Assembly: GCA_028284045.1 (NCBI GenBank)
Contig: JANQSN010000028.1
Span: forward strand, 62,001 to 126,000
Length of the DNA stretch: 64,000 nucleotides
Source: Alphaproteobacteria bacterium
Lineage (GTDB): Bacteria; Pseudomonadota; Alphaproteobacteria; DSM-16000; Inquilinaceae
Direction of reading: 5' to 3'
The position numbers and the translations under genes were made by a program. The notes beneath the pieces are model-generated. The model had not been told where the DNA came from. It made no database searches and worked only from the letters and a program-made list of their open reading frames with translations. Below are positions 17,054-25,563 of the stretch, piece after piece (within the stretch, counting starts at the first letter, position 1; each line of letters starts with the position of its first letter).

Positions 17054-18259
17054 TCAAGCCGCCGCACGCACGACGTGGCGCCTCAAGAACGGGCCGATAT
17101 CACTGAGCGGAAGGATCGCATTGGCCGACCCGTCGCCAGACACCGCACCGGGCATCCCCCAAACGACGCTGGTCGCCTCGTCCTGTGCAACCACCGCGCC
17201 CCCGCCGCCCGCGACTGCGCGGCAACCGAGCATGCCATCCTGACCCATACCGGTTAAAATCAAGGCAAGAACGCGCGGTCCGAAGAGACTGACCGCGCTC
17301 TCCAGCATCGGATCGACGGCCGGCCGGCAGAAATTCACCAGCGGCCCTTGGCTCAGCTTGATCCGTGCCGACCCGCCGCCGGCGACGACCGTCATGTGGT
17401 AGTCACCCGGCGCGACATAGCAGCGCCCGGGTACCAGCGCCTCGCCATCCACCCCTTCGGCCGCCTGGAGGCCGCATTGGCGGGAGATGTGCTCCGCCAG
17501 GATGGTGGTGAAGGTGGGCGGCATGTGCTGGGTGATGATCAGCGGCACCGACAAGCCGCGCGACAGGTGCTTCAACACCTCGAACAGCGCCTGCGGACCG
17601 CCGGTCGAGCTGCCGATCGCCAGAACTTCGGGCCGGAACTGCTTGGGGAAGTCGCGCGTGCGCGGCGCCGCGCCAGGCGCGCCGGACGCCCCGTCGCGGC
17701 GCGCCAGCGTGGCCGGCGCCGCCGCACCCGGCGTGCCCGGCCGACGCCGGGCGTCCGCGGAGAAGACGGACCGCTGGGCAGAGCTTGGCCGGCGCGGCCC
17801 GGCGGCGGCGGCCAACGTTTTGACCTTCTGCAACAGCTCGGTGCGGAAGCTCTCCGTGGAATGGATGTCGCGCACCGCCGTGGGCTTGGCGATGTAGTCG
17901 GTCGCTCCGGCCTCCAGCGCCTTCAGGCTGATGTCGGCATTGCGCTTGGTCAGCGTCGACGCCATCACCACGCGCGCGGCGGGGCACGCCTTCAGCAAGA
18001 GCGGCAGCGCCTCCAGCCCGTCCATCACCGGCATCTCGATATCGAGCACGACGACATCCACCGGCCGGCGCCGGATCGCATCGACCGCCATCCGGCCGTT
18101 GCCGACCGAGGCCACGACCTCCAGGTCCTTGTCGGCTTCCAGGATGCGGCTGATCAGCCCGCGGATCACCGCACTGTCGTCCACCACCATGACAGCGTAA
18201 CGGTCTGTCCCGGCGGTATCGCGGGCCGACGCGGGGCGCGTGGGCGTGAGCGGTGGCAT
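17054..18259 (-). CDS. cheB: Chemoreceptor glutamate methylesterase CheB
   Basis: 401 residues from the ATG at 18259. CheB removes methyl groups from chemoreceptors when phosphorylated by CheA. The receiver has the phosphoacceptor Asp in VVLDIEMPVMDG. After an Ala/Arg/Pro linker (about 150-200) comes the methylesterase domain with all three catalytic positions: Ser in IGSSTGGPQAL, His in ITQHMPP, and Asp in LTGMGQDGMLG. It begins 17 bases after cheY ends, in the same operon. Confidence 0.96.
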   Translation of the reverse strand: MPPLTPTRPASARDTAGTDRYAVMVVDDSAVIRGLISRILEADKDLEVVASVGNGRMAVDAIRRRPVDVVVLDIEMPVMDGLEALPLLLKACPAARVVMASTLTKRNADISLKALEAGATDYIAKPTAVRDIHSTESFRTELLQKVKTLAAAAGPRRPSSAQRSVFSADARRRPGTPGAAAPATLARRDGASGAPGAAPRTRDFPKQFRPEVLAIGSSTGGPQALFEVLKHLSRGLSVPLIITQHMPPTFTTILAEHISRQCGLQAAEGVDGEALVPGRCYVAPGDYHMTVVAGGGSARIKLSQGPLVNFCRPAVDPMLESAVSLFGPRVLALILTGMGQDGMLGCRAVAGGGGAVVAQDEATSVVWGMPGAVSGDGSANAILPLSDIGPFLRRHVVRAAA

Positions 18260-18276
18260 CGGTTCGAGCCCGTCGA

Positions 18277-18654
18277 TCAGCCGACGGCTTCCATCAGACC
18301 GACCTGTGCGAACTTGGTCTGTATGATGTCGCTGTCGAACGGCTTCATGATGTATTCGTTGGCGCCGGCGCTCAGCGCTTCTTGAATATGCGCCAGGTCG
18401 TTTTCCGTAGTGCAGAACACGACCTTCGGTTCTTCGCCGCCGCTCATCTTGCGCAGACGGCGCAGGAACTCGATGCCGGACAGCACCGGCATGTTCCAGT
18501 CGAGTAGAACCGCATCGGGCATCTGCCGGGCGCAGGCGTGCATCGCCTCCTGCCCGTTCTCCGCCTCTTCGCACTCGAAATCGAGATCCTCCAGGATCTT
18601 TCGAGCGACCTTGCGGACCACGCGACTGTCGTCGACCACCAGGCACGTCTTCAT
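18277..18654 (-). CDS. cheY: Chemotaxis response regulator CheY (che-operon copy)
   Basis: 125 residues, a single receiver domain. The acidic pocket (VVDDS), the phosphoacceptor Asp (VLLDWNMPVLSG), the conserved Thr (CTTEND) and Lys (IMKPF) are all present. Phosphorylated CheY binds FliM to change rotation or speed. It lies between cheA and cheB. A second, different CheY lies next to cheZ at 35534, so the two probably divide roles (output versus phosphate sink or adaptation). Confidence 0.95.
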   Translation of the reverse strand: MKTCLVVDDSRVVRKVARKILEDLDFECEEAENGQEAMHACARQMPDAVLLDWNMPVLSGIEFLRRLRKMSGGEEPKVVFCTTENDLAHIQEALSAGANEYIMKPFDSDIIQTKFAQVGLMEAVG

Positions 18655-18742
18655 GGTGCACCCCTTAGAACACGCTGCAGCCCAAGCAACCCGCCACCCT
18701 CGGACGTTCCCGATCGACCCGGCCGCGGGTATGGCCGCCCGA

Positions 18743-21445
18743 TCAGGCCGCCTGGCCGTAGACGTCGTTCAGCGTCTCCGCCAGGCTGTTCAACAGAAGA
18801 TCGCGATCGAACTTCGCCACATAGTCGGTGAAGCCCGCCTCGCGGCCGCGGTCGAGATCGCGCGGCGTGGCGTGCGACGAGAGCGCGATCAGCGGCAGCG
18901 CCTGCCAGGGCCCTTCCGCGCGCACCCGCTCTGCGAAGTCGAAGCCGCTCATGCCGGGCATCTCGATATCGGAGATGATCGCGTCGAACATCTGGCCCTC
19001 TTCCGCCATGGCCAAGGCCTGCTCCGCGCTGCTCACCGCGGTGACCTCGTAGCCCGACACCGTCAACAGCGGCGTCAGCATGTTGCAGAAGAAGGGGCTG
19101 TCATCGACCAGCAGAATGCGGCTGCGCTTCTCGTCGCTCTCGAAGGCCTCGCCATTGGCGCCGAACCAGTCGTGATAGGCCTGGGTCAGGTAGGCGCCGG
19201 CATCGATGACGTCGGTCGCCCGGCCGTCGACGATGGCGCTGCCGATCAGGCCCGACTGCTCGCCGGCGAGTTCGACATTCAGCTTCTCTTCGACGATGTC
19301 GACGATCTCGTCGACGATCAGGCCCATCGACCGCTCGCCTTCGGAGAACACCAGGACCGGCTTGCGGCCGTCCTCGCCGCCGGGATGGAACATGCCGTCG
19401 AAGGGGATCAGTGGCATCAGCTTGCCGCGGTACTGCACGACCAGCCGCCCGTTCGACAGCTCCATGTTCTTCTCTTCGATGTCCTCCAGGCGCGAGACCA
19501 GCGCCAGCGGCACCGCCTTCGGCGCCCCGTCGCCGGCGCGGAACAGGAGCAGCGCGACCGCTTCGTCGCCCGTCGCCTGACGCTGCGTCTCGGTGGTGCC
19601 GGCCATGCCCTCCGCCACGGTGATCTCGCCGGTCGCCTGGGCGATGCCGTTGGGATCGAGGATCATGATCACGCTGCCGTCGCCGAGGATGGTGTTGCCG
19701 GAGAACATCTCGATCGAGCGCAGGATCGGCGCCACCGGCTTGACCACGATCTCCTCCGTGTCGAAGACCCGATCGACGATGATGCCGAAGGAGTAGGCCC
19801 CGACCTGGGTGACGACGACGAAGCTCTCGGTCCCCTCGCCTTCCGCCGCTTCGAGCTGCAAGAGCTTGCGCAGGCTGACCAGCGGCAGCAGGCGGTTGCG
19901 CAGGCGCAAGACGGCCGCGCCGTTGAGCAGCTCGATCGAATGCTCGCTGTGGCCGCCGACGCGCACCAGCTCCACCACGCTGATCTGCGGGATGGCGAAC
20001 CGCTCCTTGGCGCATTCCACGACCAGCGCGGAGACGATCGCCAGGGTCAGCGGGATCTTGATCATGAAGGTGGTGCCGCGCCCCAGTTCGGACTTCAGCT
20101 CCACGGTGCCGCCGATCTTCTCGATGTTGGTGCGCACCACGTCCATGCCGACGCCGCGGCCGGAGACGCTGGTGACCTGCTCCGCGGTGGAGAAGCCGGC
20201 CTTGAAGATAAGCTGATGGACCTGACTGTCGGACATGCTGGCGGCATCGGCCTCGGAGATGAGCCCGTTGGTGACCGCCTTGGCGCGCAGCTTGTCCACC
20301 GACAGCCCTTTGCCGTCGTCGCTGATCTCGATGATGATGTGACCGCCTTCGTGATAGGCGTTCAACCGAACCTTGCCGATCTCCGACTTGCCGGCGGCGA
20401 GGCGGACGGCCGGCGGCTCGATGCCGTGGTCGGCCGAGTTGCGAACCATATGGGTCAGCGGATCCTTGATCAGCTCCAGCACCTGGCGGTCCAGCTCGGT
20501 GTCCTGGCCGAACATCTGCAGCTCGATCTTGCGGCCCAGCTCTTGGCTGAGGTCGCGGATCAGGCGCGGCAGCTTGGCCCAGGCGTTGCCGATCGGCTGC
20601 ATCCGCGTCTTCATCACGCCTTCCTGCAATTCCGACGTGACGTGGTTGAGCCGCTGCAGCGGGGCGTTGAACTCGCTGTCCTTGTGGCTGCGCAGGATCT
20701 GCAGGAGCTGGTTGCGGGTCAGCACCAGCTCCGAGACCATGGTCATCAGGTTCTCCAGAAGATCGACGTTGACGCGGATCGTCTGGTTGGCGACCTGGCT
20801 TTCCTTCGCCTCGGCGGCCGGCCGGGCTTCGGCGGCCGGCTTGGCCGCCGCGGCGGGCGCCGGTGGTGCGGCGGGGGGCGGCGCCGGCTCGGGCTCGGGC
20901 TCCACCTCGGGCTCGGGCTCCGCGGGGGGGGCCGCCTCGGCCGGCTCGTCGGAGGTGAGCAGCGGGTCGTTGTCGAGGTCGTCGAGTTCTGCGGCGACCG
21001 GCGCGGTCATCTCCGGTTCCGCTGCCGGTTCCGGCGCGGCCGCCTCGCCCTCCGCCGCGGGCGGCGAACCGCCCTCGGCCAGCACGTTGAGGCGCGCCAC
21101 GAGGTCGCTGTCGTCGCCGGCCGGTTCCTTCTCCTCGGCCTCCAGCCCGCCGATGATCGCCTTGATGCGGTCGAGGCTCTCCAGGATCAGGCTGACGGCC
21201 GTCGGGGTGACCTCCAGCGCGCCGTCGCGGAACCGGCCGAGCACGTTCTCGCCGGCATGGGCGACCCGCTCCAGACGCGGCAGTCCGAGGAAGCCGCAGG
21301 TGCCCTTGATCGTGTGGACCAGGCGGAAGATGTTGCCCAGCAGATTGGGGTCGTTCGGATTCTGCTCAAGCTGTACCAGCTCGACGTCAAGCACCGACAG
21401 GTTCTCAGTCGTCTCGGTCAGGAATTCACTGAGCAAATCATCCAT
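18743..21445 (-). CDS. cheA: Hybrid chemotaxis histidine kinase CheA with two CheW-like domains and a C-terminal receiver
   Basis: 900 residues, longer than classical CheA (about 650). Order: HPt domain with phosphorylated His44 (LVHTIKGTCGFLG); an acidic Pro/Ala linker (about 110-215); dimerisation helices (LLENLMTMVSELVLTRNQLL); the ATPase domain with the N box (LTHMVRNSADHGIEPP) and G boxes (ISDDGKGLS, SGRGVGMDVV); a CheW-like domain; a second CheW-like domain (from VALLLFRAGD to VDEIVDIVEE); and a receiver (about 774-900, RILLVDDSPFF, Asp in IISDIEMPGMSG). This resembles the CheAY hybrids used in gliding and some flagellar systems. No separate cheW gene is present, which may explain the extra CheW-like module. 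A near-consensus CtrA box lies upstream. Confidence 0.95.
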   Translation of the reverse strand: MDDLLSEFLTETTENLSVLDVELVQLEQNPNDPNLLGNIFRLVHTIKGTCGFLGLPRLERVAHAGENVLGRFRDGALEVTPTAVSLILESLDRIKAIIGGLEAEEKEPAGDDSDLVARLNVLAEGGSPPAAEGEAAAPEPAAEPEMTAPVAAELDDLDNDPLLTSDEPAEAAPPAEPEPEVEPEPEPAPPPAAPPAPAAAAKPAAEARPAAEAKESQVANQTIRVNVDLLENLMTMVSELVLTRNQLLQILRSHKDSEFNAPLQRLNHVTSELQEGVMKTRMQPIGNAWAKLPRLIRDLSQELGRKIELQMFGQDTELDRQVLELIKDPLTHMVRNSADHGIEPPAVRLAAGKSEIGKVRLNAYHEGGHIIIEISDDGKGLSVDKLRAKAVTNGLISEADAASMSDSQVHQLIFKAGFSTAEQVTSVSGRGVGMDVVRTNIEKIGGTVELKSELGRGTTFMIKIPLTLAIVSALVVECAKERFAIPQISVVELVRVGGHSEHSIELLNGAAVLRLRNRLLPLVSLRKLLQLEAAEGEGTESFVVVTQVGAYSFGIIVDRVFDTEEIVVKPVAPILRSIEMFSGNTILGDGSVIMILDPNGIAQATGEITVAEGMAGTTETQRQATGDEAVALLLFRAGDGAPKAVPLALVSRLEDIEEKNMELSNGRLVVQYRGKLMPLIPFDGMFHPGGEDGRKPVLVFSEGERSMGLIVDEIVDIVEEKLNVELAGEQSGLIGSAIVDGRATDVIDAGAYLTQAYHDWFGANGEAFESDEKRSRILLVDDSPFFCNMLTPLLTVSGYEVTAVSSAEQALAMAEEGQMFDAIISDIEMPGMSGFDFAERVRAEGPWQALPLIALSSHATPRDLDRGREAGFTDYVAKFDRDLLLNSLAETLNDVYGQAA

Positions 21446-21526
21446 CGGTCTACCCCGTTTGAAGTTGTCAGCCCGCGGGTCCGTAGCGGCCGGCCGCTTT
21501 CCGGTCGGCGCACGGGGCGCCGTCCT

Positions 21527-21540
21527 GGCACGATCGTGCC
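21527..21540. promoter_or_regulatory. Perfect 14-bp palindrome upstream of cheA
   Basis: GGCACGATCGTGCC is a perfect inverted repeat about 80-95 bases before the cheA start. It could be an operator for a dimeric regulator. It is not a sigma-54 promoter because the -12 element reads CC rather than GC. Confidence 0.45.
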
Positions 21541-21571
21541 CCTTGATCTCCGGAACGCTCGCAGAAAGTGA

Positions 21572-21586
21572 TTAAGAAGCCGCTAA
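21572..21586. promoter_or_regulatory. Near-consensus CtrA box upstream of cheA
   Basis: TTAA-GAAGCCG-CTAA matches seven of the eight conserved bases with the correct 7-base spacer. It lies about 127-141 bases before cheA. Confidence 0.5.
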
Positions 21587-21932
21587 GGGCTGCAGGGCCG
21601 ATCGGCGGCTCTAATGCAGGACCGCTTTGGCTGAACTCCCGCTCTCATCGATCGTCAGAGCGCGGTTCGCGGGTCGGATGTTCGGTCCCTGGACGAGTAC
21701 GCCATCACACTCCGGGGCTAAACATCTCTAGCGGGCTGCCGAGTAACACCCTCCCAACGTCTTCCCGGCGCCGGCAGAGACCGCCAGCCGATTGAAACGG
21801 AAAGAGGCACGCCAGGCGGAACCCTTGATGGGCGCGTACCGTGGGACGGGCCGCCAACCCCTTCAGACAGCAAACATTGGGTCTAGGGCATCGGCGACGC
21901 GCGCCGTCTCCATTCGAGAGGCCTCCTATACA

Positions 21933-21957
21933 TGAGAGTGAGTTGCATTCGCATTTT
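21933..21957. promoter_or_regulatory. Fur-box-like sequence upstream of the ABC transporter
   Basis: TGAGAGTGAGTTGCATTCGC and the following ATTTT resemble the runs of GAGAxTGAxTTGCATT found in Fur-regulated promoters of GC-rich proteobacteria. The site lies 83-107 bases before the first permease. The match is by eye only, but it would fit iron- or metal-regulated uptake. Confidence 0.35.
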
Positions 21958-22039
21958 GATAGGGCGATAGTCCTACCCGCCCCCGGGTAACCCCATCTGG
22001 CCTGGCGGCTTTCTAGCCCGTAGGCGGATAGCGCGTATC

Positions 22040-23023
22040 GTGCCGAGCAACCGGCAGAGACAAGGGGCGATTGCCGCGGATCCGGCGCTGGTCCAGGCAC
22101 TCACGAGGCGTTTGATCTACGGCGCGGGCCTGATGGTCGGCGTGTCTCTCGCCGCGTTCTTGAGCTTGCGCGCGCTGCCGGGCGATTTCGCCGAGGTGCT
22201 GCTGACCTATCAGATGGCCGGCGAGATCCCCTCTCAGTCGGCCCTCGACCGCTTCCGGAGCGAGCACGGCTTCGACGCGCCCATACTGATGCAGTATCTG
22301 CGTTGGATGGTCGCGGCGCTCACCGGCGATCTCGGCATGTCCTTCCGGTCCGGCGATCCGGTGATCGAGGAACTGCGGCTCGCGGTATCGGCGACGCTGT
22401 GGCTCACCGGCGTCTCGTTCGCGGTCGTGCTGCTAGGCATCCCGCTGGGCGTGATCGCCGCGCTGAAGGCCGGTGGCTGGTGGGACCGGTTGCTGACCGG
22501 TCTCGCGGTCGTCGGCATGGCCATCCCGAACTTCTGGCATGCGCTGCTGTTCATGCTGCTGTTCGGCCTGGTGCTGGGATGGCTGCCGTCGTCCGGCTAC
22601 GGCACCTGGGCGCATGTGGTCCTGCCGGCCCTGGTGATCGCCACGTCGTCGGTCGGGGTCGTCGCCCGGGTCGTCCGCCGCGCGCTGATCGAACAACGCC
22701 AGGCCCTCTATGCGCGGACGGCGCGCAGCAAGGGCGTCGCGCCCCTGCGTGTCCTGACCGACCACTGCCTGGTCAACACGGCGGCCCCGGTGCTGACGGT
22801 TCTGGGGCTGCAGGCGGCGCGGATCTTCGACGGCGCGATCGTCGTCGAAACCGTATTCGGCTGGCCGGGTCTGGGCCGCGCCCTCGCCGAAGCGGTTCTC
22901 AATCGAGACTTTCCGATGATCCAGGGCGCGATCCTGGTCATCGGCATCGCCTATGTCGTCATCAACCTGCTGGTCGACACCGCCATCGCGCTGATCGACC
23001 CGCGCGCGCGGGCGAGCCTTTAG
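22040..23023 (+). CDS. ABC transporter permease, DppB/NikB type
   Basis: 327 residues from a GTG at 22040. It has the layout of the first permease of peptide/nickel-type importers: an N-terminal helix (LIYGAGLMVGVSLAAFLSLR), a periplasmic loop, and five more helices. The EAA coupling loop is visible as YARTARSKGVAPLRVLTDH, and the C-terminus has ETVFGWPGLGRALAEAVLNRD, a strong family hallmark. It heads a forward operon of two permeases and a binding protein. The substrate cannot be deduced from the sequence. Confidence 0.9.
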   Translation: MPSNRQRQGAIAADPALVQALTRRLIYGAGLMVGVSLAAFLSLRALPGDFAEVLLTYQMAGEIPSQSALDRFRSEHGFDAPILMQYLRWMVAALTGDLGMSFRSGDPVIEELRLAVSATLWLTGVSFAVVLLGIPLGVIAALKAGGWWDRLLTGLAVVGMAIPNFWHALLFMLLFGLVLGWLPSSGYGTWAHVVLPALVIATSSVGVVARVVRRALIEQRQALYARTARSKGVAPLRVLTDHCLVNTAAPVLTVLGLQAARIFDGAIVVETVFGWPGLGRALAEAVLNRDFPMIQGAILVIGIAYVVINLLVDTAIALIDPRARASL

Positions 23024-23086
23024 CATGGCGGCCCGACAGTCCGGCGGAGACCACGGCGCCGCGCCCACCCGCCCGAAGGCGCACCA

Positions 23087-23935
23087 ATGAGCGCCCGTGT
23101 CGGACTGGTCCTGCTGGGCATCGCCGTCGTCGGCGCCGCGGTGCCCTGGCTTGCGCCGCACGATCCGCAGGCCGTGGACTTCCTGGGCCGGCTGCAGCCG
23201 CCATCGGCGACCTTCCCCCTCGGCACCGATCATATGGGCCGCTGCGTCCTCAGCCGGTTGCTGCACGGGCTGCACGTGACACCGCTGGCCGCGTTGGTCG
23301 TCGTGGCGGTCGCCGCTGCGGTCGGGACGGCGATCGGCCTGACCGCCGGGCTGGTCGGCGGCCGCCTCGACCAATTCGCCATGCGGGTCGTCGATGCCGT
23401 GCTGATCTTTCCGGCATTCGCGGTGGCGCTGGCCGTTTCGGGCATTCTGGGCATCGGCTTGTGGAGCATCGTTCTCGCCCTGGCCGGCGTGCACTGGGCC
23501 GACTATGCGCGCCTGTCGAGAAACCTCGCGGTCGTCGAGCGCGGCCAGGCCTACGTCCGGGCCGCCGAGGCGCTGGGTGTCAGCTTCGGTGGCGTCTTGG
23601 TGCGGCGATTGCTGCCGGCCGCCGTCCCGCATCTGGTGGTGCTGGCGACCTACTCGCTGTCCTGGGCGATCCTGTCCTTTGCCGGCCTCAGCTTCCTAGG
23701 TCTGGGCGCGGAACCGGGGACGGCCGAATGGGGCCTGATGATCGCCGAGGCGCGCCATCACATGCGCGCCCATCCCCTGCTGATCGCCGCACCTGGCCTC
23801 GCCATCGTCACTGTCGTGCTGGGTCTCAACCTGCTGGGCGACGCGCTGGCCGATCCCGCCACGCGCCGCCGCTCCCCGTTTTCCCGACCCATCAAACTTC
23901 GCGCTGCCAAACAAGGAGATGCTTCATGCGCATGA
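23087..23935 (+). CDS. ABC transporter permease, DppC/NikC type
   Basis: 282 residues. The second permease of the importer, recognised by the early segment PLGTDHMGRCVLSRLLHG, the EAA loop YVRAAEALGVSFGGVLVRRLLP and the late GLSFLGLGAEPGTAEWGLMIAEAR. It lies 63 bases after the first permease, and its last 10 bases overlap the start of the binding-protein gene, so all three are co-translated. The C-terminal tail is short and basic. Confidence 0.9.
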   Translation: MSARVGLVLLGIAVVGAAVPWLAPHDPQAVDFLGRLQPPSATFPLGTDHMGRCVLSRLLHGLHVTPLAALVVVAVAAAVGTAIGLTAGLVGGRLDQFAMRVVDAVLIFPAFAVALAVSGILGIGLWSIVLALAGVHWADYARLSRNLAVVERGQAYVRAAEALGVSFGGVLVRRLLPAAVPHLVVLATYSLSWAILSFAGLSFLGLGAEPGTAEWGLMIAEARHHMRAHPLLIAAPGLAIVTVVLGLNLLGDALADPATRRRSPFSRPIKLRAAKQGDASCA

Positions 23936-25473
23936 CGCGTTGCGTAGCCGTTGGGGCTGCCGCCCTTCTCGCCGGTCTGCTGATGGTCGGCGCGTCGCCG
24001 CCCGCCGTCGCTGAGGACGGCGACGAGACCTTGGTGATCGGCACCATGTGGGAATCGCTGCCGCTGTCGATGACCGCGCGGCGCAGCCGCTTCTTCAACG
24101 AGAGCGAGATCCTCGACACGCTGGTGAAGATGGACTTCGACATGCAGCTCCAGCCGGGGCTGGCGCTGTCCTGGAGCCGCCCGTCGCCGACGCAATGGGT
24201 CTTCGAACTGCGCGAAGACGTGGTTTTCCACGATGGCACCCCGTTCGATGCGGCGGCCGCCAAGCATTCGCTGGAACGGGTCATCGACCTGCTGCCTTAC
24301 GCGGCGGATTTGCTGAACATCGACACCATCACCGCGGCCGACACCCACGCGCTGGTGATCGAGACGAACGCGCCGTTCGCCGCCCTGCCGAACCAGTTGA
24401 CCGACGCCATCACCGGCATCTACGGGGCCGCCTCCTTCGACGCCGATGGTGCGTTCGTCCAGCCGGTCGGCACCGGGCCGTGGCGGTTCGTCGAATACAA
24501 CCCGCAGCAGAACACGATCGTCGAACGCTTCGACGGCTATTGGGGCGACCTGCCGGATCTGGCGCAAATCGACTACCGCTACATTCCCGACCACCATGCC
24601 CGGACGATCGCCCTGGAAGCGGGCGAGATCCATCTCGCCGCCAACATCCTGCCCGGCGATGTGGAGCGCCTCAGCGAAGAGCCCGCGTTCGCGGTGTTCC
24701 AGGCGCCCAGCGCGGGTCTGTACTACGCCGCGTTCAACGCCGCCGCCGATCGCCCGGTCGGCGACGCGCGGGTTCGCCGGGCCCTCAACCTGATGGTCGA
24801 TCGCGAGCTGATCGTTGCCGGTGCCCTCGACGGTGTCGGCGAGCCGGCCTGGCAGTTCTTCCGCGACAGCCACGACTGGGTGCCGCAGGACCTGCCAAGC
24901 TACGCGCCGGACCTCGATCGCGCCGCCGAGCTGCTGGCGGAGGCCGGCTATGCGCAGGTCGACGGACGCTGGCAGCGCGACGGAGAGCCGCTGACGCTGG
25001 AGATCTTAAGCTACTCGTCGCGCACGGAGATGCCGCTGATCACCGAGGCGATGGCCGCCTTGCTGTCGCAACAGGGCGTCGAGGTCACGATCGGCCTCTA
25101 CACCTGGCCCGGCATGCTCGATCTCGTCCGACAAGGCGACTACGACCTGTCGGTGGTCTTCTGGACGCCCGACATGATCGGCCACCCGGACCTGCACCTG
25201 AAGTCGCAGTTCCACTCCGCGGCGGAGTTGAACTACCAGAACTGGGCGCATGCCGGGTTCGATGCCGCGGTCGACCTCGGCCGAACCCTCGATCCGGGCC
25301 TGGATCGCGACGCCGCCTATCGCGAGGCACTGACCATCCTGCATGACGAAGCGGTGGTGATGCCGCTGGTCTTCAAGGTGTATGTCGCCGCCGCCAGCAG
25401 CGCCGTACAGGGGTTCCGCATCCACCCCTCCGGTTTCTTCTACAACTTCAAGGAGGTCGGCCTGGGCGGCTGA
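23926..25473 (+). CDS. Periplasmic substrate-binding protein of the peptide/nickel ABC family (SBP family 5)
   Basis: 515 residues from the ATG at 23926, with AAGGAG at 23912-23917. A signal peptide is clear (MRMTRCVAVGAAALLAGLLM, cleavage near VAEDGDE). Family 5 hallmarks follow: LQPGLALSWSRPSPTQWVFE, LREDVVFHDGTPFDAAAAKH, GTGPWRFVEY and VRRALNLMVDRELI. Family members bind oligopeptides, nickel chelates, haem or glycosides; nothing here fixes the ligand. The reading frame is also open upstream through both permeases, but this is a shadow of GC-rich coding. Confidence 0.92.
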   Translation: MRMTRCVAVGAAALLAGLLMVGASPPAVAEDGDETLVIGTMWESLPLSMTARRSRFFNESEILDTLVKMDFDMQLQPGLALSWSRPSPTQWVFELREDVVFHDGTPFDAAAAKHSLERVIDLLPYAADLLNIDTITAADTHALVIETNAPFAALPNQLTDAITGIYGAASFDADGAFVQPVGTGPWRFVEYNPQQNTIVERFDGYWGDLPDLAQIDYRYIPDHHARTIALEAGEIHLAANILPGDVERLSEEPAFAVFQAPSAGLYYAAFNAAADRPVGDARVRRALNLMVDRELIVAGALDGVGEPAWQFFRDSHDWVPQDLPSYAPDLDRAAELLAEAGYAQVDGRWQRDGEPLTLEILSYSSRTEMPLITEAMAALLSQQGVEVTIGLYTWPGMLDLVRQGDYDLSVVFWTPDMIGHPDLHLKSQFHSAAELNYQNWAHAGFDAAVDLGRTLDPGLDRDAAYREALTILHDEAVVMPLVFKVYVAAASSAVQGFRIHPSGFFYNFKEVGLGG

Positions 25474-25563
25474 CGCGCCGCCGTGCGGGCGCGCCGGACC
25501 CGCGGGACGGCGCCGCCCGAGCGGCCGCAGCGGTTGAGCGTGAGCGGTAGGGAGGCGGCAGGC

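Larger units (their letters stand above)
21446..22039. other. 594-base gene-free region between cheA and the ABC transporter
   Basis: No gene is supported here. Near cheA it has a 14-bp palindrome (21527-21540) and a CtrA-like box (21572-21586). Around 21783-21800 is a copy of the CCGATTGAAA..GAAAGA motif also seen at 15858. Near the transporter is a Fur-box-like sequence (21933-21957). Confidence 0.6.

Noticed and set aside
18410-21571. Open frame of over 1000 codons antisense to cheA
   Set aside because: It mirrors the codon structure of cheA in GC-rich DNA, has His/Gln/Arg/Ala-biased composition and no recognisable domain; cheA is certain.
22303-23925. In-frame upstream extension of the substrate-binding protein
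   Set aside because: Overlaps both permease genes; a proper start with ribosome-binding site and signal peptide lies at 23926.
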